This document shows, piece by piece, positions 45,662-54,583 of a stretch of DNA of 64,000 bases. Origin of the DNA: Streptomyces sp. NBC_00414 (lineage in GTDB: Bacteria; Actinomycetota; Actinomycetes; Streptomycetales; Streptomycetaceae). Made by a program: the position numbers and the translations under genes. The first letter of the stretch is position 1; the number at the start of each line of letters is the position of its first letter. Location of the stretch: positions 3,410,001-3,474,000 of the forward strand of contig NZ_CP107935.1 of NCBI RefSeq assembly GCF_036038375.1, written 5' to 3'. The notes beneath the pieces are model-generated. The model did no database searches. It saw nothing but the letters and a program-made list of their open reading frames with translations, and was not told the origin of the DNA.

Positions 45662-46414
45662 ATGACAAGCATGTCGTTGAGCGATGTGGAGCAGGTGCCA
45701 CGGTTCGGGGCGACGATCCCGCGGTCCACTGACGGCCGGGGTGTCCTGGAGGGGGCCTTCTCCTTGCTGGAGGCCGTGGAGCGGGCCGGAGAGGCGGGAC
45801 TGACCAGACTCGCCTCGGACAGCGGTCTGCCGAAGGCGACCACACACCGCCTCCTGGGACAGCTGGTCGAGCTGGGCGCGATCGAGCGCTGCGGAGGCAG
45901 TTACCGCATCGGTTCGCGGATCTTCCGGCTGGGCCGCAGCTGGCAGCCGCACCCGAGGCTGCTGCGCGCGGCACGCGGGCCGGTGCGCCGCCTGGCCGGG
46001 ACGACCGGCGCGACGGTGGCCGTCAACGTGCTGCGGGAGGGCCGCACGATGGTCGTCGCCGCGGTTCCCGGCGAGGTGGACGAGATCGTTCCGGTGCGCC
46101 CGGGCGCGATGTACCCCTGGTCGACCGCGGCCGGCAAGGTGCTCGTCGCCGGTGCGCGGCCCGGTCTGCCGATGGGCCCGCTGCCGCTGTCCTGGGCGGC
46201 GGACGCGGAGGAGATCCGGGAGCGGGGCGTCGCGTTCGACCACGAGGAGACGGTCACGGGTGTGTCCTGCGTGGCCGCGCCGCTGTACGGGGCGGGCCAC
46301 TCGCCGACGGCCTCGCTGTGCGTGGTGACCGACGCGTCGGCCCCGCTGCAACGGCTCGCGGACGGCGTCGCCCAGGCGGGCAGAGCCATCAGCGCCTCGC
46401 TGCGCACCCGCTGA
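45662..46414 (+). CDS. IclR-family transcriptional regulator
   Basis: The 250-residue protein starts at ATG 45662 (ATG 45671 is nearly as good). The N-terminal winged helix spans about 28-85 (LEGAFSLLEAVERAGEAGLTRLAS...LPKATTHRLLGQLVELGAIER). The C-terminal effector domain has WSTAAGKVLVAGA and VSCVAAPLYG. It lies 77 bp after the MFS gene in the same direction and is the likely local regulator of the peptide/MFS unit. A hairpin 37 bp past the stop ends the cluster. Confidence 0.93.
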   Translation: MTSMSLSDVEQVPRFGATIPRSTDGRGVLEGAFSLLEAVERAGEAGLTRLASDSGLPKATTHRLLGQLVELGAIERCGGSYRIGSRIFRLGRSWQPHPRLLRAARGPVRRLAGTTGATVAVNVLREGRTMVVAAVPGEVDEIVPVRPGAMYPWSTAAGKVLVAGARPGLPMGPLPLSWAADAEEIRERGVAFDHEETVTGVSCVAAPLYGAGHSPTASLCVVTDASAPLQRLADGVAQAGRAISASLRTR

Positions 46415-46450
46415 GCCGCCGGGCTCACCCGACGGACCTGCGCACGGAGC

Positions 46451-46479
46451 CGGGACCGGTCGCACACGCGCCGGTCCCG
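46451..46479 (+). terminator. Terminator after the IclR gene
   Basis: CGGGACCGG (46451-46459) and CCGGTCCCG (46471-46479) form a 9-bp stem with an 11-nt loop, 37 bp past the IclR stop. It continues into a short GGTCCC repeat run. Confidence 0.62.
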
Positions 46480-46597
46480 GTCCCGGTCCCGGATCCAGTC
46501 CCGCCGTGCCCCGCACGGCAGTTGACCGGTTCAGCGACTCACACTTCGGCGATTCGCAGTTCCGCGATCCACACTTCTGCGGTTCGGCAGCCCGGCA

Positions 46598-46672
46598 TCA
46601 AGTCCGTATACCGAACACGAACATCCGGACAACGGAGCCTTTCCGGCCAACTTGTTGATGCGCACCTGACAG
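46598..46672 (+). promoter_or_regulatory. Conserved upstream element, neutral protease 1
   Basis: Three blocks, ATCAAGTCCG (46598), TTTCCGGCCAAC (46641) and CTGACA (46667), recur before the second protease at identical offsets 0, 43 and 69. They lie about 200-275 bp upstream of the start, consistent with a shared promoter and activator site. Confidence 0.62.
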
Positions 46673-46871
46673 TGCGGGCAATTTCCTGCCACTCTTCCCA
46701 CGACCACCCCACAGCAACCTCACAGGAACAGCTGTGGCGTGGCCGATGGCTCCGCACGCAAACAGCTCCGCATGCACGTGGTTCTGCGTTCCGTCTTGTT
46801 CTGCCCGGACGGCTCCCGGCCGCCCGGTCCCCCCTGGCCATGTGTTCGTGGCCACGCAGAAGGAGTCCGTG

Positions 46872-48908
46872 TTGAGACGCACCTCCCACAGACCCACCGC
46901 CCGCCCCGTCCCCCGCAAGGCCGCGGCCGGCGCACTCGTCGCCGTCGCAGCCCTGCTCGCCGCGGCCGTCCAGACGGGCGCCGCGACCGCCGACGCCCCA
47001 CCCGCCCCGGGCAAGCTCGACAAGGGTTCCCTGTCGGTCAAGCTCTCCCCCGCCCAGCGCGCCGCGCTGCTGAGCGACGCCGACTCCGCGAAGGCGGACA
47101 CTGCGGCGGACATCGGCCTGGGCGCCAAGGAGAAGCTCGTCGTCCGTGATGTCGTCAAGGACGCGGACGGCACGGTCCACACGCGCTACGAGCGCACCTA
47201 CGCCGGACTCCCGGTCCTCGGCGGCGACCTCGTGGTCGAGACCGCCGGGTCGGGGAAGACGAAGGGCGTCACCCGGGCGGTGAAGGCCCGGCTCACAGGG
47301 CTCACCACCAGCGCCGCCGTGAAGCCGGCGGTCGCCGAGAAGCAGGCACTCAAGGCAGCCTCCGCCGAGGGCTCGAAGAGGACCGAGGCCGACGGCGCCC
47401 GCAAGGTGATCTGGGCGGCGAGCGGCAAGCCGACCCTCGCCTACGAGACGGTCGTCGGGGGGCTCCAGCACGACGGCACCCCGAACGAGCTGCACGTCAT
47501 CACGGACGCGGCCACCGGCAAGAAGCTCTTCGAGTACCAGGGCGTCGAGAACGGCACCGGCAACACCCAGTACAGCGGCTCGGTGACGCTCGGCTCCGCC
47601 CAGTCCGGGTCGACGTACAACCTCACGGACCCGACCCGCGGGAACCACAGGACCAACAACCTGAACCGCGGCACGTCGGGCACCGGCACGCTCTTCTCGG
47701 GCCCGGACGACGTGTGGGGCAACGGCGCCGCCTCGAACACCGAGACTGCCGCCGCGGACGCCCACTACGGGGCCGCGCTGACCTGGGACTACTACAAGAA
47801 CGTGCAGGGCCGCACCGGCATCCGCGGTGACGGCGTCGGCGCGTACTCCCGCGTCCACTACGGCAACAACTACGTCAACGCCTTCTGGCAGGACTCCTGC
47901 TTCTGCATGACGTACGGCGACGGCTCGGGCAACGCCAAGCCGCTCACGTCGATCGACGTGGCCGCGCACGAGATGACGCACGGCGTGACCGCGAACACCG
48001 CGGGGCTCGTCTACAGCGGTGAGTCGGGCGGTCTGAACGAGGCCACCTCCGACATCTTCGCGGCGGCCGTCGAGTTCTACGCCGGGAACTCCTCCGACGT
48101 CGGCGACTACCTGGTCGGCGAGAAGATCGACATCAACGGCAACGGCACCCCGCTGCGTTACATGGACAAGCCCTCCAAGGACGGCGCGTCAAAGGACAGC
48201 TGGTACTCGGGGATCGGCTCGGTGGACGTCCACTACTCCTCGGGCCCCGCGAACCACTTCTTCTACCTCCTCTCGGAGGGCAGCGGCGCCAAGACCGTCA
48301 ACGGCGTCCCGTACGACTCGCCGACCTCCGACGGACTGCCGGTCACCGGCATCGGCCGCGACAAGGCCGCGCTGATCTGGTTCAAGGCGCTCACCACCAA
48401 GTTCACCACCACGACCAACTACGCGGCGGCCCGCACCGGCACGCTCGCGGTCGCGGGTGAGCTGTACGGCACCACGAGCGCCGAGTACACGGCCGTGCAG
48501 AACGCCTGGGCCGGCATCAACGTCGGCACCCGGCCCGGCGGCGGGGGCGGCGGCACGTCCTTCGAGAACACGACCGCGGTATCGATTCCGGACAACGGAG
48601 CCGCTGTCACCTCCTCGATAACTGTTTCCGGCCAGGCCGGAAACGCACCGTCGAACCTGATCGTGACGCCGAACATCACGCACACCTGGCGCGGCGACCT
48701 GGTCGTCGACCTGGTGGCACCGGACGGCTCGACGTACCGCCTCAAGCCCTTCAGCTCCTCGGACTCAGCGGACAACGTCACCGAGCCCTACACGGTCAAC
48801 GCTTCAACCGAAGTCGCCAACGGCACCTGGCAGTTGAAGGTCCAGGACCAGGCGGCCCAGGACGTCGGCAGGATCAACAGCTGGAAGATCACCTTCCCGA
48901 CGACCTAG
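46872..48908 (+). CDS. Secreted M4 neutral metalloprotease with C-terminal P domain
   Basis: I use TTG 46872 (678 aa) because AAGGAG is 6 nt upstream; GTG 46869 is an alternative. Signal peptide (PRKAAAGALVAVAALLAAAVQTGAATA), FTP/PepSY propeptide (about 60-220), M4 catalytic domain with zinc site AAHEMTHGVTANTAG (H366, E367, H370) and GGLNEATSDIF (third ligand Glu). After a Gly linker, a proprotein-convertase P domain (SFENTTAVSIPDNGAAV...) of about 120 residues ends the protein. It probably degrades external protein. It is paralogous to the next gene, which lacks the P domain. Confidence 0.95.
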   Translation: MRRTSHRPTARPVPRKAAAGALVAVAALLAAAVQTGAATADAPPAPGKLDKGSLSVKLSPAQRAALLSDADSAKADTAADIGLGAKEKLVVRDVVKDADGTVHTRYERTYAGLPVLGGDLVVETAGSGKTKGVTRAVKARLTGLTTSAAVKPAVAEKQALKAASAEGSKRTEADGARKVIWAASGKPTLAYETVVGGLQHDGTPNELHVITDAATGKKLFEYQGVENGTGNTQYSGSVTLGSAQSGSTYNLTDPTRGNHRTNNLNRGTSGTGTLFSGPDDVWGNGAASNTETAAADAHYGAALTWDYYKNVQGRTGIRGDGVGAYSRVHYGNNYVNAFWQDSCFCMTYGDGSGNAKPLTSIDVAAHEMTHGVTANTAGLVYSGESGGLNEATSDIFAAAVEFYAGNSSDVGDYLVGEKIDINGNGTPLRYMDKPSKDGASKDSWYSGIGSVDVHYSSGPANHFFYLLSEGSGAKTVNGVPYDSPTSDGLPVTGIGRDKAALIWFKALTTKFTTTTNYAAARTGTLAVAGELYGTTSAEYTAVQNAWAGINVGTRPGGGGGGTSFENTTAVSIPDNGAAVTSSITVSGQAGNAPSNLIVTPNITHTWRGDLVVDLVAPDGSTYRLKPFSSSDSADNVTEPYTVNASTEVANGTWQLKVQDQAAQDVGRINSWKITFPTT

Positions 48909-48928
48909 GCACGCGGACCCCGCGCACA

Positions 48929-48970
48929 GAAGGTGCCGCCCCGGGAGCGACTCCCCGGGGCGGCACCTTC
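48929..48970 (+). terminator. Terminator of neutral protease 1
   Basis: A perfect 17-bp stem (48929-48945 with 48954-48970) and an 8-nt loop are followed by TTTAC, 20 bp past the stop codon. Confidence 0.9.
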
Positions 48971-49035
48971 TTTACTCCGGCTTTGCCGCCGTCTTGCCAC
49001 GGACTTCCGGTTCCATTGCCAGACCTTTGCGGGCG

Positions 49036-49110
49036 ATCAAGTCCGCAATGCGTACGCGGATCTTCGGGCAGCGGACGATTTCCGGCCAACCTCCATTTGC
49101 CCCGCTGACA
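49036..49110 (+). promoter_or_regulatory. Conserved upstream element, neutral protease 2
   Basis: ATCAAGTCCG (49036), TTTCCGGCCAAC (49079) and CTGACA (49105) have the same order and spacing as before protease 1. TGGCACTGTTC at 49126 also has a near match (TGCCACTCTTC at 46687). Confidence 0.62.
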
Positions 49111-49238
49111 TGTACGCGACCCAACTGGCACTGTTCACCTCGCACAGCACGGATCAGTACGGCACGCCCGCACCGCAACTTCACAGTCGCCCGACCGCTT
49201 CCCCATGACGGTCGGTCACCCCCCACGAAGGAGCTTGT

Positions 49239-50885
49239 GTGACCCCCCTCTACGCGCGTCGCAACCGCACCACCCTGGCCATCGCCACCGCTGTCGCGGC
49301 CGGTGCTCTGCTCACCACCGGTCTCACCTCCGGTGCCTCCGCCCAGACCCCGGCGGAGACGTCCGAGGCGACCCTCGCCGCGGCCCCGGTCCAGCTGTCC
49401 CCCGCGGCCCGTACGACCCTCATCGCGAAGGCCGACGCCGCCACCACGGAGACCGCCGACGAGATAGGCCTCGGCGCCCAGGAGAAGCTGGTCGTCAGAG
49501 ACGTCCTCAAGGACGCCGACGGCACGACCCACACCCGCTACGAGCGCACGTACGCGGGACTCCCGGTCCTCGGCGGTGACCTGGTCGTCCACGAGACCAA
49601 GGCCGGCGCGACCACGGGCGTGACCAAGGCGACCAAGGCCACCATCAAGGTCTCCGACGTGACCCCGGGCATCGCCAAGTCCGTGGCCGAGAAGCAGGCC
49701 GTGTCCGCCGCGAAGGCCGAGGGCAGCAAGAAGTCGGCCGCCGACAAGGCGCCCCGCAAGGTCGTCTGGGCGGCCGACGGCAAGCCGGTCCTGGCCTACG
49801 AGACGGTCGTCGGCGGCTTCCAGCACGACGGCACCCCGCAGGAGCTGCACGTCGTCACCGACGCCGAGTCGGGCAAGAAGCTGTACGAGTGGGAGGCGGT
49901 CAAGACCGGTATCGGCAACAGCCAGTACTCCGGCAAGGTCACCATCGGCACCTCGCTCTCCGGCTCGACGTACCAGCTCAACGACACGTCGCGCGGCTCG
50001 CACAAGACGTACAACCTCAACAAGGGCACCTCCGGCACGGGCACCCTGTTCACCGACGCGGACGACACCTGGGGCACGGGCGCCGCGTCCAACACCCAGA
50101 CCGCCGCGGTCGACGCGCACTACGGGGCCCAGGTCACCTGGGACTTCTACAAGAACGTGCTCGGCCGCACCGGCATCAAGAACAACGGTGTCGCGGCCTA
50201 CTCCCGCGTCCACTACAGCACGGCGTACGTCAACGCCTTCTGGCAGGACTCCTGCTTCTGCATGACGTACGGCGACGGCGCGGGCAGCGTCAAGCCGCTC
50301 ACCTCGCTGGACGTCGCGGGCCACGAGATGAGCCACGGCGTGACCGCGAACACCGCCGGCCTCAACTACAGCGGTGAGTCCGGCGGCCTGAACGAGGCCA
50401 CCTCCGACATCTTCGGCACGGCGGTCGAGTTCTACGCGGCCAGCTCGTCCGACGTCGGCGACTACCTCATCGGCGAGAAGATCGACATCAACGGCAACGG
50501 CACCCCGCTGCGTTACATGGACAAGCCCTCCAAGGACGGCGCGTCCAAGGACAGCTGGTCCTCCAGCCTCGGCTCGGTCGACGTCCACTACTCCTCGGGC
50601 CCGGCGAACCACTTCTTCTACCTCCTCTCGGAGGGCAGCGGCGCCAAGACGATCAACGGAGTCAGCTACAACTCCACGACGTCGAACGGCACGACGCTCA
50701 CCGGCATCGGCCGCGACAAGGCCATCAAGATCTGGTACAAGGCGCTCACCGAGTACATGACGTCCACGACGAAGTACGCGGGCGCCCGTACGGCGACGCT
50801 GAGCGCGGCGTCGGCGCTGTACGGCTCGACGAGCACCGAGTACAAGGCGGTGGCGGCGGCCTGGTCCGGCGTGAACGTCGCGTAA
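49239..50885 (+). CDS. Secreted M4 neutral metalloprotease without P domain
   Basis: The 548-residue protein starts at GTG 49239, AAGGAG 5 nt upstream. Signal peptide (TTLAIATAVAAGALLTTGLTSGASA), FTP/PepSY propeptide and M4 domain with AGHEMSHGVTANTAG (H362, E363, H366) and GGLNEATSDIF. The catalytic part shares long identical stretches with protease 1 (e.g. GEKIDINGNGTPLRYMDK), so duplication is recent or converted. It ends right after the M4 fold. A 16-bp hairpin terminator follows. Confidence 0.96.
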   Translation: MTPLYARRNRTTLAIATAVAAGALLTTGLTSGASAQTPAETSEATLAAAPVQLSPAARTTLIAKADAATTETADEIGLGAQEKLVVRDVLKDADGTTHTRYERTYAGLPVLGGDLVVHETKAGATTGVTKATKATIKVSDVTPGIAKSVAEKQAVSAAKAEGSKKSAADKAPRKVVWAADGKPVLAYETVVGGFQHDGTPQELHVVTDAESGKKLYEWEAVKTGIGNSQYSGKVTIGTSLSGSTYQLNDTSRGSHKTYNLNKGTSGTGTLFTDADDTWGTGAASNTQTAAVDAHYGAQVTWDFYKNVLGRTGIKNNGVAAYSRVHYSTAYVNAFWQDSCFCMTYGDGAGSVKPLTSLDVAGHEMSHGVTANTAGLNYSGESGGLNEATSDIFGTAVEFYAASSSDVGDYLIGEKIDINGNGTPLRYMDKPSKDGASKDSWSSSLGSVDVHYSSGPANHFFYLLSEGSGAKTINGVSYNSTTSNGTTLTGIGRDKAIKIWYKALTEYMTSTTKYAGARTATLSAASALYGSTSTEYKAVAAAWSGVNVA

Positions 50886-50903
50886 CGCTCCCAGCAGTGG
50901 CAC

Positions 50904-50942
50904 GGGCGGTACCCGGGACGAGGTCGGTCCCGGGTACCGCCC
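50904..50942 (+). terminator. Terminator of neutral protease 2
   Basis: A 16-bp perfect stem (50904-50919 with 50927-50942) and a 7-nt loop lie 19 bp past the stop, directly against the -10 element of the next gene. Confidence 0.88.
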
Positions 50943-50948
50943 TACTCT
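50943..50948 (+). promoter_or_regulatory. Candidate -10 element for leaderless DUF1990 mRNA
   Basis: TACTCT (TANNNT) ends 8 nt before the ATG at 50957 and no ribosome site is present, so the transcript probably starts at or next to the start codon. Its -35 region would overlap the preceding terminator. Confidence 0.42.
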
Positions 50949-50956
50949 TGGTTCCC

Positions 50957-51463
50957 ATGCCCTTCACGTACGAGGATGTGGGCGCGACCCGCGACGGCCG
51001 GTGCCCACCCGGCTTCCACCCACTGCACGTCCGCAGCCGCATAGGCGAGGGCCACGAGGTCTTCAAATCCGCCTCCCAGGCGGTCATGACCTGGGAACTC
51101 CACAAGGCGGCCGGCGTCACGATCACGACGGACGCAGCGGAGGCGGCCCCGGGTGTCGACGTGACGGTCGGCCTGGGCTCCTTCATCAAGGCTCCCTGCC
51201 GCGTCGTGTGGACCCTCGACGAACCCCGCCGCGCCGGCTGGGCCTACGGCACCCTGCCCGGCCACCCGGAGTCCGGCGAGGAGGCCTTCGTGGTCGACCG
51301 CACCGGCGACGGCACGGTCTGGCTGACCGTGACCGCCTTCAGCCGCCCCGCGAAGTGGTACACGAAGGCGGGCGGGGCGGCCACGCGCGGCCTGCAGCAC
51401 GCGTACGCGCGGCGGTGCGGGGTGGTGCTGCGGCGGATGTGCGCGGAGTTCGACGAGGCGTAG
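50957..51463 (+). CDS. DUF1990 family protein
   Basis: The 168-residue protein starts at ATG 50957 (MPFTYEDVGATRDGRCPPGFHPLHVRSRIG). The YEDVGAT...PGF opening, the middle RVVWTLDEPRRAGWAYGTLPGHPESGEEAFVV and VTAFSRPAKWYTKAGG match the DUF1990 family (SRPBCC-like fold), of unknown function. It probably lacks a leader: no Shine-Dalgarno site is present and TACTCT lies 8 nt upstream. It is convergent with glgP. Confidence 0.88.
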   Translation: MPFTYEDVGATRDGRCPPGFHPLHVRSRIGEGHEVFKSASQAVMTWELHKAAGVTITTDAAEAAPGVDVTVGLGSFIKAPCRVVWTLDEPRRAGWAYGTLPGHPESGEEAFVVDRTGDGTVWLTVTAFSRPAKWYTKAGGAATRGLQHAYARRCGVVLRRMCAEFDEA

Positions 51464-51518
51464 GCGCGGCGAGGTGTGCACCGGGGCGACCGCGCCCGCG
51501 CGCACACCTCGCCGCGCC
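51463..51518. terminator. Bidirectional terminator between DUF1990 gene and glgP
   Basis: A perfect 17-bp stem (51463-51479 with 51502-51518) and a 22-nt loop fill the gap between the two convergent stop codons. Confidence 0.85.
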
Positions 51519-51524
51519 GCCGCG

Positions 51525-54143
51525 TCACCGCATCAGCACCCCCGCCCCCTCCACCAGCTCCTCCGCGGGTACCGCCACCAGGCCCAGTTCCGCGTTGGAG
51601 GCGAGGAGCCGGTGGGCCGGCAGGACGCGGACCGTGTAGCCGAAGGGGCCCGTGCGGTCGAGGGCGAGCGGGCCCTCGTAGAGCCAGCGGCCCTCCGGGT
51701 CCGGGCCGCCCGCCGGTTTCAGCGGGAAGGTCGTGCCGTCCGTGATGCGGTCCTCGGAGTCGACGCGGCCCGAGACCGCCTGGACCTCGACGTCGTCCGG
51801 GGCCAGGTCGCCGAGGCCGACGAGGACCCGCAGGGACAGCGTCGAACCCAGCTCGGCCGTCGCGGTCACGGCCGTCGTCTCGACGTGGTCGACCGTGACG
51901 TGCGGCCAGGCCGACCGCACCCGGGCCTTCCACACCGCCAGTTCCCGCGCGGCGGAGTGGTCCATGGAGCGGTGGGCCAGGGCCGCCGGGGTGTAGAGCC
52001 GTTCCACGTACTCGCGGACCATGCGGCCGGCCAGGACCTTCGGGCCCAGGTGGGTGAGGGTCTGGCGGACCATCTCGATCCAGCGGTCGGGCAGGCCGGC
52101 CCGGCCGAGTTCGTAGAAGCGCGGGGCCACCCGCTGTTCCAGCAGCTCGTAGAGGGCCGAGGCCTCCAGTTCGTCGCGGCGGTCGTCGTCGACCGCGGTG
52201 CCGTCCGCCGTGGGGATCGCCCAGCCGAAGTCCGGCCCGAACCATTCGTCCCACCAGCCGTCCAGGACCGACAGGTTGAGGCAGCCGTTCAGCGCGGCCT
52301 TCATTCCTGAGGTCCCGCACGCCTCCAGCGGGCGCAGCGGGTTGTTGAGCCAGATGTCGCAGCCGGGGTACAGCTTCTGCGCCATCGCCATGCCGTAGTC
52401 GGGGAGGAAGACGAGGCGGTGGCGTACGCGCGGGTCGTCGGCGAAGCGCACCAGTTCCTGGACGAGGCGTTTGCCGCCGTCGTCGGCCGGGTGGGCCTTG
52501 CCCGCCACCACGATCTGGATCGGCCGCTCGGAGTGCAGCAGCAGGTCCATGAGCCGGTCCCGGTCCCGCAGCATCAGCGTCAGGCGCTTGTAGGAGGGGA
52601 CGCGGCGCGCGAACCCGATCGTCAGGACGTCGGGATCGAGTACGCCGTCGATCCAGCCCAGTTCGCCCGTCCCCGCGCCGCGCTGCCGCCAGGACGCGTA
52701 CAGCCGCTCCCGTACCTCGGTCACCAGCTGCTCGCGCAGGGAGCGGCGCAGCTCCCAGATGTCCTGGTCGGGGATGTCGGCGACGGCGTCCCAGCGGTCG
52801 GAGCCGCCGACGGTGAGGGCGTCCTCGGTGCGCTGCGCGCCGATCTGGCGGGCGCCGAGCCGGAACACCTCGGGCGCCACCCAGGTGGGGGCGTGGACGC
52901 CGTTCGTCACGGAGGTGATGGGTACCTCGGCCGGGTCGAAGCCCGGCCACAGCCCGGAGAACATCTCCCGGCTGACCTGGCCGTGCAGGAGGGAGACGCC
53001 GTTCGCGCGCTGGCCGAGCCGCAGTCCCATCACGGCCATGTTGAAGAGGTTCGGCTCGCCGCCCGGGTAGGTCTCCATGCCCAGGCGCAGGATGCGTTCG
53101 ACGTCGATGCGCGGGAGTTCGGCGTCGGGGCCGAAGTGGCGGGCCACCAGCTCCCGGTCGAAGCGGTCGATGCCGGCGGGCACGGGGGTGTGGGTCGTGA
53201 AGACGGTCCCGGCCCTGACCGCTTCGAGGGCGGCGTCGAAGTCGAGGTCCTCCTCGGACAGTTCGTGGATGCGCTCCAGGCCGAGGAAGCCCGCGTGGCC
53301 CTCGTTCGTGTGGAACACCTCGGGCCGCGCGTGACCCGTCAGCCGGCAGTACGTACGGACGGCGCGCACCCCGCCGATGCCGAGCAGCATCTCCTGGAGC
53401 AGCCGGTGCTCGCTGCCGCCGCCGTAGAGCCGGTCGGTGACACCGCGCTCGCCGAGGTCGTTCTCCTCGACGTCGGAGTCGAGCAGCAGCAGCGGGACCC
53501 GCCCGACCTGGGCCAGCCAGATCCGGGCGTGCAGGGCCGTGCCGCCGGGCAGGGCCAGGGAGACCTGGGAGGGCGAGCCGTCGGGTTCGCGCAGCAGGGA
53601 GACGGGCAGTTCGTTGGGGTCCAGGACCGGATAGTGCTCCTGCTGCCAGCCGTCCCGGGACAGGGACTGACGGAAGTATCCGTGCCGGTACAGCAGTCCG
53701 ACGCCGATCAGGGGTACGCCGAGGTCGCTGGCCGCCTTGAGATGGTCCCCGGCGAGGATGCCGAGGCCTCCGGAGTACTGCGGCAGCGCGGCGGTGATGC
53801 CGAACTCGGGTGAGAAGTAGGCGATGGCGTCGGGGAGTTCGGACGGCTGGGACTGGTACCAGCGGTCCCCCGTCACGTAGTCGTTGAGATCGTCGGCGGC
53901 AGCGGCCAGCCGCCGCAGGAACCGCCGGTCGTCCGCGAGCTGGGCCAGCCGCCCGGACGACACGCTCCCGAGGAGGCGTACGGGATCGCATCCGGAGGCG
54001 GTCCAGCGCTCGGGGTCCACGGACTGGAAGAGGTCACGGGTCTCGGCATGCCAGGACCAGCGCAGATTGCGCGCCAGGTCGCTGAGGGGGTGGAGGGCTT
54101 CGGGGAGTACGGGACGCACGGTGAACCTGCGGATGGCCTTCAC
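51525..54143 (-). CDS. glgP: Alpha-glucan (glycogen) phosphorylase
   Basis: The 872-residue protein starts at GTG 54143 after GAAGGTGG. It has an N-terminal DUF3417-type domain (HPLSDLARNLRWSWHAETRDLF), typical of the actinobacterial GlgP subfamily, then SPEFGITAALPQYSGGLGILAGDHLKAASD and the PLP site EACGTSGMKAALNG. It releases glucose 1-phosphate from non-reducing ends of glycogen. It faces away from the glgE operon, with a subtilase gene between, and can feed on the glucan made there. Confidence 0.96.
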   Translation of the reverse strand: MKAIRRFTVRPVLPEALHPLSDLARNLRWSWHAETRDLFQSVDPERWTASGCDPVRLLGSVSSGRLAQLADDRRFLRRLAAAADDLNDYVTGDRWYQSQPSELPDAIAYFSPEFGITAALPQYSGGLGILAGDHLKAASDLGVPLIGVGLLYRHGYFRQSLSRDGWQQEHYPVLDPNELPVSLLREPDGSPSQVSLALPGGTALHARIWLAQVGRVPLLLLDSDVEENDLGERGVTDRLYGGGSEHRLLQEMLLGIGGVRAVRTYCRLTGHARPEVFHTNEGHAGFLGLERIHELSEEDLDFDAALEAVRAGTVFTTHTPVPAGIDRFDRELVARHFGPDAELPRIDVERILRLGMETYPGGEPNLFNMAVMGLRLGQRANGVSLLHGQVSREMFSGLWPGFDPAEVPITSVTNGVHAPTWVAPEVFRLGARQIGAQRTEDALTVGGSDRWDAVADIPDQDIWELRRSLREQLVTEVRERLYASWRQRGAGTGELGWIDGVLDPDVLTIGFARRVPSYKRLTLMLRDRDRLMDLLLHSERPIQIVVAGKAHPADDGGKRLVQELVRFADDPRVRHRLVFLPDYGMAMAQKLYPGCDIWLNNPLRPLEACGTSGMKAALNGCLNLSVLDGWWDEWFGPDFGWAIPTADGTAVDDDRRDELEASALYELLEQRVAPRFYELGRAGLPDRWIEMVRQTLTHLGPKVLAGRMVREYVERLYTPAALAHRSMDHSAARELAVWKARVRSAWPHVTVDHVETTAVTATAELGSTLSLRVLVGLGDLAPDDVEVQAVSGRVDSEDRITDGTTFPLKPAGGPDPEGRWLYEGPLALDRTGPFGYTVRVLPAHRLLASNAELGLVAVPAEELVEGAGVLMR

Positions 54144-54583
54144 GAGCTTCCACCTTCACAAAGGACGTATCAGGAGGGGCGAACCAGGGCCGTGAGGGAC
54201 ACACGTCGGTGTGCGCCCTTCGTCACCCACGACGGTAGCGGCGAGGGTGCCTCCGCAACTACGGCGCGAAGCGCTCGGCGGGGTGCACTGTGATCAGAGC
54301 GCGGGCCCGGTGAGGGCTGGGCGCGCAGTTCCCCGCGCCCCTTCGGGGGCGCTCTTCGAGGGCTCTTCGAGGCCTCTTCGGGGAGGGCGGGTGATATGGC
54401 CGATTCCACCCCGGCGGGTGGTCTTGTGGGGGTTCGCGGCGCACGAGAGGCTGCCGAATGGCGATCCGGCCGCCATGCCCGCACGGCCCTTCCAAGGTCC
54501 GGCGAGGCCCGCGTGCGCCCGCCGAGGGCGCGGGCGCACGACCCCGGCCGGGTCACGCCGAGTCGACGAGGGGAACGCAGACC
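54144..54583. other. 440-bp divergent region between glgP and subtilase genes
   Basis: Contents: the palindrome CACAC-GTCG-GTGTG (54200-54213) about 57 bp from glgP, and a perfect 7-bp UUCG hairpin GCGCCCC/GGGGCGC (54335-54352). The latter lies within GCGCAGTTCCCCGCGCCCC, another sequence frequent in Streptomyces genomes. Imperfect CTCTTCGAGG repeats follow (about 54352-54380). No gene. Confidence 0.55.

Larger units (their letters stand above)
46415..46871. other. 457-bp region before the first neutral protease
   Basis: This contains the IclR-gene terminator (46451-46479), a run of GGTCCC hexamers (about 46473-46491) and the protease promoter region (46598-46672) shared with the second protease. 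No credible gene. Confidence 0.6.
48909..49238. other. 330-bp region between the two neutral proteases
   Basis: This holds the terminator of protease 1 (48929-48970) and the conserved promoter block of protease 2 (49036-49110). Nothing else is visible. Confidence 0.7.

Noticed and set aside
46473..46491. Short GGTCCC hexamer run as a possible repeat array or CRISPR
   Set aside because: Only about three contiguous hexamers with no spacers; better explained as part of a terminator region.
54335..54380. UUCG hairpin and CTCTTCGAGG repeats as a small RNA gene
   Set aside because: No promoter or conserved structure beyond a common Streptomyces hairpin sequence could be supported.
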